Of a stretch of DNA of 45,941 nt, positions 26,708-35,870 are shown in pieces. The stretch is from UBA7328 sp002471345 (GTDB lineage: Bacteria; Bacteroidota; Bacteroidia; Chitinophagales; Saprospiraceae). The stretch's first letter is position 1. Each line of letters begins with the position of its first letter. The notes below the pieces were generated by a model that searched no databases, was not told where the DNA came from, and saw only the letters and a program-made list of their open reading frames with translations. Where the stretch lies: the NCBI GenBank assembly GCA_964011275.1, contig CAXGOB010000038.1, forward strand, positions 1 to 45,941. Direction: 5' to 3'. The translations under genes were made by a program, and so were the position numbers.

Positions 26708-27223
26708 GTGCAAAAAGCCATTTATTTATTGGAACGTATTAATGAGACAGTAGGTAATCTATTTGCTTGGACTACTGCATTGATGGTCGTTGTCATCTGT
26801 ATTGATGTTTTACTCAGGTATTTTTTTAGCTTTTCTTTTATTTGGATCACGGAAGTAGAGATTTATCTATTTGCGCTTTCTTTTCTCTTTGGATCTGGGT
26901 ATGCACTTAAACATGAAAAACACGTCCGTGTAGATCTCTTTTACGAAGGATGGTCTCCTGTGAGGAAAGCATGGGTTAATTTATTGGGAAGCATATTATT
27001 CCTCATGCCATGGTGTGTGGTATCTATATTAGCATGTTGGAAGTATGCTAGTTTCTCTTATGGATTTAGAGAAAGTTCTCCTCAAGCAGGTGGACTTCCT
27101 GCTCTCTATATTTTGAAGTTTTGCTTGTTACTGGGATTTGTCTTTTTATTAATTCAAGGCATGGCCATGATCCTTAGATCGATATTGACAATTCAAGGAA
27201 AAGAAATAGAAACAGAGCATTAA
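26708..27223 (+). CDS. dctQ: TRAP transporter small permease, DctQ type
   Basis: 171 residues with four membrane segments. The sequence VVVICIDVLLRYFFSFSFIWITEVEIYLFALSFLFGSGYALKHEKHVRVDLFYE is the classical DctQ pattern (IDVxLRY, then E in the second helix and the HVRVD loop). The reading frame begins with GTG after an in-frame stop about 30 bp upstream, and no better ATG exists. It overlaps dctM by one base (TAATG), so the pair is translationally coupled. It forms the small membrane subunit of a sodium-driven, binding-protein-dependent importer. Confidence 0.92.
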   Translation: MQKAIYLLERINETVGNLFAWTTALMVVVICIDVLLRYFFSFSFIWITEVEIYLFALSFLFGSGYALKHEKHVRVDLFYEGWSPVRKAWVNLLGSILFLMPWCVVSILACWKYASFSYGFRESSPQAGGLPALYILKFCLLLGFVFLLIQGMAMILRSILTIQGKEIETEH

Positions 27224-28569
27224 TGGGGTTTTTAGCAATCATATTGTTTCTTTTAATTTTCGCACTTATTCTGAAAGGATACCCTGTAGCTCTTACATTA
27301 GGTGGTGTCTCTACTCTCTTCGCTCTTATTGTTGGATTCTTCTTTCCCGATGTAATCCGACTACAAGATTTCTACCTACTTCCTTCTCGATTTATGGGCA
27401 CGATTAATAATACTATGCTCATTGCTGTGCCTCTTTTCATATTCATGGGTATAATGCTAGAGAAGTCTGGGCTGGCAGAGAGCCTTTTGGAGACGATGTC
27501 TATTCTCTTTGGGAAGATGAATGGTGGTCTAGCCCTTTCTGTTATCATAGTTGGAGCTTTACTTGCAGCATCTACAGGGATAGTAGGAGCTACGGTAGTT
27601 ACGATGGGGGTAATCAGCCTACCGGTCATGTTAAAAAGGGGATATCGCCCAGAATTAGCAACTGGAGTCATAGCATCATCGGGCACATTAGGACAGATCA
27701 TTCCACCTTCTGTAGTATTGATATTACTTGCTGATCAAATTGGAGCTAATTCTAGAGGAGTTGCACAAGTAGATGTTGGTACAATTTTTAAAGCTGCTAT
27801 TATCCCTGGAGTTATCCTTGTCATAGGCTATATGCTCTATATTGTCTTTATCAGCAAATGGAAACCTGAATGGGCTCCTCGTATTTCAGATGAAGAGATA
27901 GACAGTATGAAAGGTCCTGGATTTGGGAAACGTGTATTCAAGGCCTTTTTCCTACCTATGCTTCTGATTGTGGCTGTATTAGGATCTATTTTAATGGGAA
28001 TAGCGTCTCCTACTGAGGCCGCTGCTGTGGGAGCATTGGGTGCCACTTTGTTGACCATTTTTGAGAAAAGACTGACCAAAGATATTCTGAACTCCGTAAT
28101 GAGGCAGACCATGCATTTGACTTCAATGGTCTTCTTAATCCTTCTAGGTGCGACTACTTTTACACTGGTATTTAGGACTTTAGGGGGTGATGACTATTTA
28201 ATACATATCATACAACAAGCTGATCTTTCAGCAATGGCATTTTTGGCTATTGTAATGATTGTGATATTCATTTGTGGTTTCTTCATTGACTTCATTGAGA
28301 TCATATTTATTTTTGTACCCGTAATCACTCCAATATTCAATATATATGAAGTGGATATGCTATGGGTTGCTATCCTTATGGCATTAAATCTCCAGACTTC
28401 ATTTTTGACTCCACCATTTGGATTCTCATTGTTCTATCTGAAAGGTGTAGCTCCAGAAGGAATTACTACGCAACATTTATATCGAGGAATAGTACCATTT
28501 ATCATAATTCAAGTAATTTTTATTGCTATAGTCATTCTATATCCGGAGCTTATTTATCTGATCAAATGA
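27223..28569 (+). CDS. dctM: TRAP transporter large permease, DctM type
   Basis: 448 residues, about 12 membrane segments. Characteristic blocks are the N-terminal GYPVALTLGGVSTLFALIVG, AASTGIVGATVVTMGVISLPVM, GVIASSGTLGQIIPPSVVLI and SPTEAAAVGALGATLLT. This is the transport subunit, in which an elevator-type movement and the sodium gradient carry the substrate handed over by DctP. It follows dctQ with a one-base overlap; the gap to dctP is 78 bp and contains a perfect palindrome. Confidence 0.95.
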   Translation: MGFLAIILFLLIFALILKGYPVALTLGGVSTLFALIVGFFFPDVIRLQDFYLLPSRFMGTINNTMLIAVPLFIFMGIMLEKSGLAESLLETMSILFGKMNGGLALSVIIVGALLAASTGIVGATVVTMGVISLPVMLKRGYRPELATGVIASSGTLGQIIPPSVVLILLADQIGANSRGVAQVDVGTIFKAAIIPGVILVIGYMLYIVFISKWKPEWAPRISDEEIDSMKGPGFGKRVFKAFFLPMLLIVAVLGSILMGIASPTEAAAVGALGATLLTIFEKRLTKDILNSVMRQTMHLTSMVFLILLGATTFTLVFRTLGGDDYLIHIIQQADLSAMAFLAIVMIVIFICGFFIDFIEIIFIFVPVITPIFNIYEVDMLWVAILMALNLQTSFLTPPFGFSLFYLKGVAPEGITTQHLYRGIVPFIIIQVIFIAIVILYPELIYLIK

Positions 28570-28595
28570 GGGTCTTAAGAATTCAAAGCAAAATA

Positions 28596-28628
28596 AGACC
28601 TGACAGTTTTTTGAAACCTGTCAGGTCT
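28596..28628. repeat. Perfect 11-bp palindrome between dctM and dctP
   Basis: agacctgacag (28596-28606) is matched by ctgtcaggtct (28618-28628) with an 11-nt T-rich loop. As RNA it would form a strong hairpin 19 bp before the dctP ATG. It may cause partial termination, stabilise an mRNA end, or be a dispersed Bacteroidota repeat; similar cctgtcagg palindromes occur in intergenic regions of the phylum (recalled, not checked). No second copy was found in the window. Confidence 0.75.
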
Positions 28629-28647
28629 ATCTTAAAAGATAACACAA

Positions 28648-29772
28648 ATGAAACGTAAAGATTTTATTCAAAAAGGACTAGGCAGTGTAGCAGGACTAGC
28701 TGCAGGCACTGCACTTCTGAATAGTTGTGGAAGTGAAGAGAGCACAGCCTCAAAGGTTAATATCAATATGAATAAAACCTTCAATTGGAAGATGACTACC
28801 GTTTGGGGTAAAAACTTCCCTGTCTTAGGTGAATCAGCCAATTATCTTGCTGATTGGGTAGGTAAAATGTCAGGAGGAAGATTAAATATTAAAGTGTTCG
28901 GATCAGGAGAATTAGCCCCAGGGTTAGAATCTTTTTATACCACTTCGGTGGGGACTACAGAGATGGGTAGTGGAGCATCATACTACTGGCAAGGAATTAC
29001 TCCTGCTGCTACATTCTTTGCATCGATTCCATTTGGGATGAATGCCCAACAGACTCAAGCATGGATGCTAGGTGGAGATGCAGAGGGATATGAATTATGG
29101 AAAGAAGTATATGAACCTTATAACCTTGTACCACTCTTGGCAGGTAATACAGGAATGCAAATGGGTGGATGGTTTAACAAAGAAATCAACGCTACAGATG
29201 ATCTCAAAGGCCTCAAAATGAGGATACCTGGCATTGCAGGAAAAGCACTGGTAAAAGCAGGTGGCGCTGCTATTAATGTGGCTCCTGGTGAGCTATATAC
29301 CAATTTAGAAAGAGGAGTTATAGATGCAGTAGAATGGGTAGGACCTTATCACGACTACTTACTAGGTTTGAATAAGGCAGCAAAGTACTATTATGCCCCA
29401 GGATGGCATGAGAGTGGTACAGAACTAGAATTCTTTGTGAACAAAAAAGCCTATGACTCTCTTCCCGATGATCTAAGAGAAATACTATATACGGCATCTC
29501 TTCGAGCTCATGCATGGGTAATCTCAGAATTTGACACTAAGAATGCTGAGTATCTCCAAAAGATGGTATCCGAAGGTGTCCAAATCAAACAATTTCCATT
29601 AGAAGTGATGAAAGAACTGAAGAAGTATAGTGATGAAGCTGTGCAAGAATTGATAGGTAGTGATCCAATTGCTAATCGAGTCTATCAAAGCTTCAATGCA
29701 TTCAGGAAGAAAGTAAAGCCATGGTTTGATGTCACTGAGAAGATGTATTATAATACTTTGATGGAAATGTGA
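28648..29772 (+). CDS. dctP: TRAP transporter substrate-binding protein, DctP/TakP type (lipoprotein)
   Basis: 374 residues. The N-terminus MKRKDFIQKGLG followed by an Ala/Gly-rich stretch and a lipobox (LLNSC, Cys27) resembles a Tat lipoprotein signal, with Arg-Lys instead of the twin Arg. The binding-protein fold is shown by FGSGELAPGLESFYTTSVGT, DDLKGLKMRIPGIAGKAL (the Arg that contacts the carboxylate of the ligand in this family) and LERGVIDAVEWVGPYHDYLLGL. The long DctP form with this signature resembles TakP-type proteins binding keto acids or other carboxylates (family-level inference). It completes the TRAP operon. Confidence 0.92.
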   Translation: MKRKDFIQKGLGSVAGLAAGTALLNSCGSEESTASKVNINMNKTFNWKMTTVWGKNFPVLGESANYLADWVGKMSGGRLNIKVFGSGELAPGLESFYTTSVGTTEMGSGASYYWQGITPAATFFASIPFGMNAQQTQAWMLGGDAEGYELWKEVYEPYNLVPLLAGNTGMQMGGWFNKEINATDDLKGLKMRIPGIAGKALVKAGGAAINVAPGELYTNLERGVIDAVEWVGPYHDYLLGLNKAAKYYYAPGWHESGTELEFFVNKKAYDSLPDDLREILYTASLRAHAWVISEFDTKNAEYLQKMVSEGVQIKQFPLEVMKELKKYSDEAVQELIGSDPIANRVYQSFNAFRKKVKPWFDVTEKMYYNTLMEM

Positions 29773-29831
29773 GGAGCATTTAGAATTGAAATATCGACAT
29801 CTATCAAATCAAATTATAAACTGAAATATTT

Positions 29832-30743
29832 CTATTTGGGCATGCCAGGGAAGAACATATTTACCCGCTTTTGATAAGCTTTATAGTCTGGTCTTTTCTT
29901 AAATGAGTAATATTCAGAAGGCTTGGCTCCTGTAAGATAGACCAGAGACAAATACATAAGTCTTGAAACAAATAATAGCCCGATACCTAATAATACCCAG
30001 ATCATTAATGGTTCATGTGATCTCAGTCCAATCCATGAGGGTATAGCCATAAGGATTAAGGCATTCCATACCATCCATTCTGCAAAATAATTGGGATGCC
30101 TAGAATACTTCCACAGTCCTATGTCGCACACTTTGTTCTTTTGGTTTAAGGCAGACATTTTACGTAGAAAACTTAACTTTTGGGCATCTGCTGTAGCTTC
30201 AAAAACAAATGCCATGACCCATAGTAGGATTCCAATATATTCAAGAATGGAAAATGTAGGATCAGGATTGGTCCCAATAATAAAGGCAGGCAGTGCCAAA
30301 AATGATGCATTTGCCATTCCCTGAGTCAATGCATCAACCTGCATGGCCAACTGAACATTGGTCTTTTTTTGTCTTTCCCATCGCAGTCGTTGATATTGAT
30401 ATCGAGGAAATTCTTTTTGCATAAAGCCCTTTCTCCATAATTGCAAAGCCCCTAAGCCCATACGTAGTCCAATAAATATATAAACACCCCCTATGATTCG
30501 AACCCTCCAATAATACCCGTCACTTAAAATCAAAGTCAAAACACCAATACACACTAATCCCCATGGCCAACCTATATCCACGTAAGACAATCTTCCAGTC
30601 TTCCAAATGGGCCAACATACAATTAACCCAAATAATAGAAATTGAGTAATTAGATTAATAGAAGCCAAATGGCTTATCGATTGGGTCAGTAATAAAAACA
30701 TACAGCCTAAAAGGAAAATCAAAAGCGGCTTAATATACTTCAT
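29832..30743 (-). CDS. DUF1295 / steroid 5-alpha-reductase-like membrane protein
   Basis: 303 residues with about seven membrane segments. The family is marked by the early DIGWPWGLVCIGV and the C-terminal core GLWKYSRHPNYFAEWMVW, the SRHPNYF motif common to ICMT/steroid-reductase-type C-terminal domains, and a late KPSEYYSFKKRPDYKAYQKRV. Related proteins reduce or methylate lipids, but the DUF1295 group in bacteria has no agreed reaction. It converges with dctP. Not part of the TRAP operon. Confidence 0.88.
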   Translation of the reverse strand: MKYIKPLLIFLLGCMFLLLTQSISHLASINLITQFLLFGLIVCWPIWKTGRLSYVDIGWPWGLVCIGVLTLILSDGYYWRVRIIGGVYIFIGLRMGLGALQLWRKGFMQKEFPRYQYQRLRWERQKKTNVQLAMQVDALTQGMANASFLALPAFIIGTNPDPTFSILEYIGILLWVMAFVFEATADAQKLSFLRKMSALNQKNKVCDIGLWKYSRHPNYFAEWMVWNALILMAIPSWIGLRSHEPLMIWVLLGIGLLFVSRLMYLSLVYLTGAKPSEYYSFKKRPDYKAYQKRVNMFFPGMPK

Positions 30744-30836
30744 CTAAATACTATAGTTTTCTTATCTTGAAAAGGAAGGTGGACATTGACTTAAGTGAAA
30801 GAATTGAGGAGAATAGAAAGCTTGACTTTGGCTTGA

Positions 30837-31292
30837 TCAAGGTACTGAAAGAGCATGAGCAATCATCATATTACCTTCAAAAACAGCTTTATCCATAACA
30901 TTGATGGCATCTACAAAAACAAAGTCGAAAATTTTGTTTGAATTGCTATCACTATGTAACATTACAATAATCATTTCTCCGCTTTCTAATCCTTTATGGA
31001 CTTTTACTTCTACATTTTGATTATTACCATCATTCAGAAAAGTAGCTCCTACGTATTTGTCACCATTGGGCTTGCCATCTTCAAATGGATGTATGACTAA
31101 CCAACCATCTCCCTCAATACTGACTTTTGAAAATGAAAGCGTTGATCCATTTCTTTTTACATCATCTAGGAGGATAAAGTTATTTTCGCCATTACCCATA
31201 GTCATTTCCGATTTTTCCTGCCCTCGTAATATAGTATGTAATAAAAAGAAAGATATTCCAACGAGAATTTTGATAGTCTGATTTACTTTCAC
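30837..31292 (-). CDS. Secreted DUF7282-like protein
   Basis: 151 residues with a signal peptide (about 1-24, ending LRGQ). The body has a tandem beta-strand layout with DGWLVIHPFEDGKPNGDKYVGATFL, EVKVHKGLESGEMIIVMLHSDSNSNKIFDF, resembling the DUF7282 family (GWVVIH..., VG...L, MLH.D). The second block has an Asp/Asn-rich calcium-loop-like stretch. Function unknown; apparently monocistronic. The upstream 287 bp to the DUF6090 gene contain an antisense ORF with no family resemblance. Confidence 0.6.
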   Translation of the reverse strand: MKVNQTIKILVGISFFLLHTILRGQEKSEMTMGNGENNFILLDDVKRNGSTLSFSKVSIEGDGWLVIHPFEDGKPNGDKYVGATFLNDGNNQNVEVKVHKGLESGEMIIVMLHSDSNSNKIFDFVFVDAINVMDKAVFEGNMMIAHALSVP

Positions 31293-31579
31293 AGTATTTC
31301 TATTAAGAGTGATTACGTAATAATCTATATGATATCTGTGAAGCTACATTTAATTTTTATAAATGAAATATCTATATCTAAGCCTTAATTGAATACTCTG
31401 ATGAAATCATAGAAGTCTCCCGAAGTTTAGTAAAGGAAAAAAGTTCAAATAAAACTAAGTTGAACTGGAAGAGTTTACAAAACTTGACTTTACAAAACAG
31501 AGTGGAATGATAAATGTGATTCTCTTTTAATATGGTTCTCAATTCTTGCCAATTCACTATCATTTCATAATTTTAGAAA

Positions 31580-32332
31580 ATGCTAACATTTCTTCGAAAA
31601 ATTAGAAAATCATTGATTAGTTCAGGTGATTCACGCAAATATATTCTGTATGCTATTGGCGAGATTCTTCTTGTGATGATCGGAATCTTGTTAGCTATGC
31701 AAGTGAATAACTGGAACGAGAGCAGAAAAACTGGGAAAGAGGATTTGATCTTTTTGGAGAACTTAAAAAATGAATTGGCAATAGATACCGCAGTTTTGAA
31801 AACTCGCAGAAGCTACTATCTAGGGGTTAATGATGCACTGAAAGAATCATTGGAGATATTCGAAAAACAATCCTCAATAAGTACTGATGATCAAAGGGTT
31901 ATTGCCTTTTCATTAACTGATTTAGAAGTCCTTACTCCAGCGCATAAAAATATTACAAGAAATGATATGAAATTGGTTCAGGGCGCCCTCGACCGCATAG
32001 ATTCAGAACTTAATTACAAGTATTTATCCTATCTGGAGTTGATTCAGTCCAATAATATCATAATCACAAAACTTGGTGAAACGCTCCAATTATTATCATT
32101 GAATTATGTACTTCCTATTATTGACATCAAAGCGATTACCTATTCTAGTACTAAAGAGAGAAATGTAGAATTTGACTTTACAGAACTGCGAAGTAATAGA
32201 GAAATAAAAAATTCATTTGCGAAATCCATTGCCTATCGACAAGTCTCCATCAGATATATGTCCGACCAGATAGAAATGGCGGAAAACATTTTAATTTTGG
32301 TCGACCAGATTAGAAATAATGAGGGACTTTGA
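31580..32332 (+). CDS. DUF6090 family membrane protein
   Basis: 250 residues. The N-terminus MLTFLRKIRKSLI and then YAIGEILLVMIGILLAMQVNNWNE (about 25-47, the single membrane segment) is the signature of DUF6090, a family common and often multicopy in Bacteroidota. The rest is mostly helical and probably periplasmic, with no catalytic motif visible. It is flanked by a convergent FAD enzyme gene 37 bp away. Role unknown. Confidence 0.88.
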   Translation: MLTFLRKIRKSLISSGDSRKYILYAIGEILLVMIGILLAMQVNNWNESRKTGKEDLIFLENLKNELAIDTAVLKTRRSYYLGVNDALKESLEIFEKQSSISTDDQRVIAFSLTDLEVLTPAHKNITRNDMKLVQGALDRIDSELNYKYLSYLELIQSNNIIITKLGETLQLLSLNYVLPIIDIKAITYSSTKERNVEFDFTELRSNREIKNSFAKSIAYRQVSIRYMSDQIEMAENILILVDQIRNNEGL

Positions 32333-32369
32333 GAGTTTAAAAATGGCGAAAAAACTGTGACAATTCAAC

Positions 32370-33770
32370 TCACATCTCTCCTATCATCCGCTGCAAATTC
32401 ATCGCAGCTCCCATCGCATTATCTCTAAACTTTGAGAGTACTGCTATTACTTTTGGATCAGTCTTATCTACCTCTTTCACGATCTTCCCAAATCCATCTA
32501 AGCGGTTGTCAGCCATCCACCTTCTTAACTCTTTATCCTGATTCCATTGAAATTGATTCATCATATTTATTGCTGTCATCTGGATCCAATCCGTATCCCG
32601 ATCAGGAATAGGAACTACTTGACACAACTGGTTCTTCTTCTTTTCATCATTAGGATATAATGCTTCAATATGAGCAACCATTGATGAACTAAACACAGGC
32701 TGGTAAGATCTTATAGTTTGAGGAATAATTCTGTCACCTTGAAAAATAGCTACAGGATTAATATTCTCCAATGGAGTAGCTGAACAGTCTACGTGAATAT
32801 GATTTTTAGAAGTAGGAATCGTACCATTGTCTAAGACAATTTCATTTCCTTTCAAATGCTTAACCCTTCCTAATCGGACAATATGTTTAATACGATTGAT
32901 CTGTTCTAATTCCATTTCGCTAATGGTAGCACCATGAAACATAGAAGGTTTTATATTTTTATCAATGCGAAGAAAAATGCCATTTTCTTCTAATTTGAGA
33001 AAGAGATCGTCAGCACTTTTAGCATTGGCAATAGACTCTACTTGATCAGCTTGTGCTCCAATAGAATGTTCAAAAAATTCTACAGTTGGTTGAGTTTTAA
33101 GTCTATTCAATAGCCATGCATCCCTAGATTTCACCCAGGTGATTTTGTCTGGATTCACACCGGTCTGAAGTAACCAGAGACATGCATCTATTCCTGTTTT
33201 CCCCCCACCTATGACGACATATCCTTCAGGTGCATCTGTTATATTAACTAAATTATTAAGAGGGATAAATTGCACATCAGCTTCAATTTTAAAATTAGGT
33301 GTATGTGTGGATGGCACTTTTGTATTCAGGTGTGTAGCGTCCACAATTTTCTTAGTTACATCAACTTTATATCTGTCTCCACTCAGATTTGAAACGAATT
33401 CATAATCACCTTGATAACTACATTTTGGAAAATATTGAACCCTCCCACTGGGTAATAATCTTTGTGTCATGACTTTATTAAAGTAAGCGAGAACTTCACT
33501 TCCAGATGCTAGTTCAAAAAGACCCTTATTCCAGCCGATTTCATCCTTTTTTCCAGAACTTAACTCCGTAGAAGCAACTCCATAAAAGTGTGAAGGTTGG
33601 TGTAGCGTAACAAAAGGATAGGCTTTATTCCAATGTCCACCGGGCAGAGCATACCTATCTACAATAATCATAGAATGGTCAGTGTCACTGAGCAGCGTAT
33701 CTGCAAATGCCATACCCATCGCGCCACTACCAATAATAAGGTAATCTGTTTTTAATTCTTTCATTGCCAT
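32370..33770 (-). CDS. FAD/NAD(P)-binding oxidoreductase, FMO-like
   Basis: About 466 residues from Met at 33770 (or Met at 33764); a longer in-frame start at 33836 adds a hydrophobic 22-residue tail and lies upstream of the candidate -7 box. Two dinucleotide-binding sites are visible: YLIIGSGAMGMAF at the N-terminus (FAD) and YVVIGGGKTGIDACLWLL in the middle (NAD(P)), the order found in flavin monooxygenases and related two-Rossmann flavoproteins. Between them lies FVTLHQPSHFYGV. The C-terminal 150 residues show no fingerprint I can name. The substrate is unknown. Cytoplasmic; transcribed alone. Confidence 0.75.
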   Translation of the reverse strand: MAMKELKTDYLIIGSGAMGMAFADTLLSDTDHSMIIVDRYALPGGHWNKAYPFVTLHQPSHFYGVASTELSSGKKDEIGWNKGLFELASGSEVLAYFNKVMTQRLLPSGRVQYFPKCSYQGDYEFVSNLSGDRYKVDVTKKIVDATHLNTKVPSTHTPNFKIEADVQFIPLNNLVNITDAPEGYVVIGGGKTGIDACLWLLQTGVNPDKITWVKSRDAWLLNRLKTQPTVEFFEHSIGAQADQVESIANAKSADDLFLKLEENGIFLRIDKNIKPSMFHGATISEMELEQINRIKHIVRLGRVKHLKGNEIVLDNGTIPTSKNHIHVDCSATPLENINPVAIFQGDRIIPQTIRSYQPVFSSSMVAHIEALYPNDEKKKNQLCQVVPIPDRDTDWIQMTAINMMNQFQWNQDKELRRWMADNRLDGFGKIVKEVDKTDPKVIAVLSKFRDNAMGAAMNLQRMIGEM

Positions 33771-33790
33771 AATGACTCTAATATTGAACA

Positions 33791-33798
33791 CAAATGTA
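33791..33798 (-). promoter_or_regulatory. Candidate -7 box for the FAD oxidoreductase gene
   Basis: Minus strand TACATTTG (33798 to 33791) matches TAnnTTTG and is 20 bp before the Met codon at 33770. It supports starting translation there rather than at 33836. No -33 TTG is obvious. Confidence 0.35.
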
Positions 33799-33973
33799 AT
33801 ACATGGTGAGGAAGCTTTAAGAACACCTATTATCAAATTATTGCCATTAAAAAACTACAACTAAAATCTTTTGAATCATATGTTCACCAATCTGAAGACT
33901 TAGTGAATTAGCTGCTCTTATTAGCCTTCATTTGTCCATAGTTTCTTAGGTTTAGTTTCCATTACTGATTGAT

Positions 33974-35251
33974 ATGAAAGACATACTTAAGAAAATTGGA
34001 CCAGGGCTTTTGTTTGCGAGCTCTTCTATTGGCACCTCACATCTAGTGTTGTCTACACGGGCAGGAGCCCATCATGGTTTAGTTTATTTATGGATTATCA
34101 TTCTTTGTTTGATTCTGAAGTATCCATTTTTCGAGTTTGCTCCAAGATATGTAAGTGCTACAGGGCATAGTCTTCTCAGAGGTTACAAGAAGCAAGGAAC
34201 ATGGGCCGTTTTTATGTTTATGTTGATCATTGGAATTAGCATGTTTGCTGTAGTAGGAGCTGTAGGAGCTGTTTCTGCTGGTATTTTAAGCACCATGCTT
34301 AATTTCAATATTTCAATGCCAATACTCCTTGGAGGACTACTGACTTTGACAGCTGGGCTTTTGGCTCTAGGAGGTTATAAAGCTCTAGATATCTTTATTA
34401 AATGGCTTTCAGCACTCTTGTTTATAACAGTTTGTATTGCCTTTTTTGCAGTTCTATTCAAAGGGCCTGTTGAACCTGTGGCAGGCTTTGTCGCTCCACC
34501 AATTCTACAAGGTGCAGGATTAGCATTGTTGATCAGTCTTTTGGGATGGATGCCTACAGGTATGGAGGCTTCTGCAATGCATAGTTTTTGGGTTTTAGAA
34601 AAAGAAAAAGTTTCGGGACTAAAGGCAAATTTGAGAGAATCACTTTTTGACTTCAAATTAGGTTATTGGATGACTGTTATTTTGGGGTTAATGTTCGCCT
34701 TAATCGGATCATTTACGGTATTTGGCTCTGGTAATCTACTAGAAGGAAGTTCCACAGATATTTCCAATCAGTTGCTTCAAATATTTGTTACTAACGTTGG
34801 AGCATGGTCATATCCCATTATTGTAATAGCCGCTTTTGGAACTATATATGGCACATTGATCACAGCATGGGATGCATTTGCAAGAGGTTTTATAAGAAGT
34901 ATAAGAGCATTAAAATTTTCAACGATTGAAAGAAACGAAGAGCAGGAACAGTTTCTCAGTAAATATTATCCTATTACTATGATAATCATTGGAATAGGTG
35001 GATTCTTATTATTCATTTTATCTCAGTCTAATATGATTAAAATGTTAGAAGGAGCTACTATATTCTCATTTGTAGCTGGACCGGTCATCGCTTATCTCAA
35101 TTTGAAATCTATACAAGGAGAAGACATTCCTGAAGATCATAAACCTCCTCAATGGATGGTTGTTCTTTCATGGATTGGAATCGTGCTTATGCTGGCCTTT
35201 GCTGCTTATTATATCTTTACATTGATCACTCATGGTAGTGTAGGTCATTAA
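33974..35251 (+). CDS. Nramp-family transporter lacking the canonical metal-site motifs
   Basis: 425 residues, about 11 membrane segments, of the Nramp (LeuT-fold) family: KKIGPGLLFASSSIGTSHLVLSTRAGAHHGLVYLWIIIL is the first helix pair. In true Mn/Fe transporters TM1 carries DPGN and TM6 carries MPH; here the corresponding positions read GTSH and ASAMHSF, so the Asp and Asn metal ligands are missing. Canonical divalent-metal transport is therefore doubtful; a different substrate, as in other LeuT-fold branches, is possible. The stop codon overlaps an antisense relic at 35248. Monocistronic. Confidence 0.85.
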   Translation: MKDILKKIGPGLLFASSSIGTSHLVLSTRAGAHHGLVYLWIIILCLILKYPFFEFAPRYVSATGHSLLRGYKKQGTWAVFMFMLIIGISMFAVVGAVGAVSAGILSTMLNFNISMPILLGGLLTLTAGLLALGGYKALDIFIKWLSALLFITVCIAFFAVLFKGPVEPVAGFVAPPILQGAGLALLISLLGWMPTGMEASAMHSFWVLEKEKVSGLKANLRESLFDFKLGYWMTVILGLMFALIGSFTVFGSGNLLEGSSTDISNQLLQIFVTNVGAWSYPIIVIAAFGTIYGTLITAWDAFARGFIRSIRALKFSTIERNEEQEQFLSKYYPITMIIIGIGGFLLFILSQSNMIKMLEGATIFSFVAGPVIAYLNLKSIQGEDIPEDHKPPQWMVVLSWIGIVLMLAFAAYYIFTLITHGSVGH

Positions 35252-35412
35252 AACCAACTAGTCGATTGTATCATTTGATGGAAGCGCTTTTCCAATAGGT
35301 TATTGATCTCCATAACCATTCTAAAGTTCCTATTTTGACTTCCCTCATGCAAAAGCGAGTAAAAGCTAATATTACCCTCCAAATTGCGAATGTAGTTAGC
35401 AATTGATTCAAT
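35248..35412 (-). pseudogene. Possible decayed gene fragment antisense to the end of the Nramp gene
   Basis: Minus-strand frame open for 54 codons between a TAG (35413-35415) and a TAA, with a varied coding-like composition (IESIANYIRNLEGN, then LLHEGSQNRNFRM). No start codon lies in this frame upstream. In the next frame upstream (about 35415-35500) the stretch KYHCAEYGILGCFESLPRL would join it if one base were shifted. This suggests a gene that has lost its start and frame, with a roughly TetR-like helix pattern. I cannot identify the family, and a chance open frame is possible. Confidence 0.3.
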
Positions 35413-35870
35413 CTAGGGAGGCTTTCAAAACAGCCTAGAATACCATATTCTGCGCAGTGGTATTTTTGTATTGATTTGTCTATCAGTAAGAAGGATTATT
35501 CCTGTCCCAAATAACAAAGATTAAAGGCCAACAAATTTGGGGTCACAAAAATATGACTCAAAATCCAAAACCATTTATTCACCCTCAGCAAATCGCCTTA
35601 GAAAGCTGGATTAATATAAGTGACACTAGTCATGCTAAAGCTTTGGATATTCCTAATGAGGACACCCGATGCCGCCACTACCCTGAGTAAGTCAATAGAG
35701 TCAATTCTTTTCATTTGTAGATTTTCGATTTGCCCGATTCATAGGATAATAGACTAATCTTAAACTACTTATAAAACACAATATCAAGGAATAAATACTA
35801 CCAGTCAGGCCTTGACAGGTTGGAACCGTCCATGACTTTCTCGAGTAACTGAATATCATGTTCATCCAAA
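35252..35870. other. 619-bp stretch without an intact gene
   Basis: Between the Nramp gene and the DinB gene there is no ORF above 60 codons on either strand. It holds the possible gene relic described at 35248-35412 and a 45-codon open frame at 35553-35690 (+) that resembles nothing known to me. Short inverted repeats (for example ctagg at 35413-35417 with cctag at 35434-35438) are not longer than expected by chance. The region looks like decaying DNA or an unannotated untranslated region. Confidence 0.5.

Noticed and set aside
31378..31563. Minus-strand ORF of 61 codons between the DUF7282-like and DUF6090 genes
   Set aside because: No recognisable family or conserved pattern, composition is dominated by Phe/Leu/Lys, and no promoter signal; left out.
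35553..35690. 45-codon plus-strand ORF starting MTQNPKPFIHPQQ
   Set aside because: Short, no resemblance I recognise, and located in a region that otherwise looks degraded; mentioned only in the gap entry.
35802..35822. gtcaggccttgacaggtt as a second copy of the dctM-dctP palindrome
   Set aside because: Only about 8 bases match and the two halves are not symmetric like the 28596-28628 hairpin.
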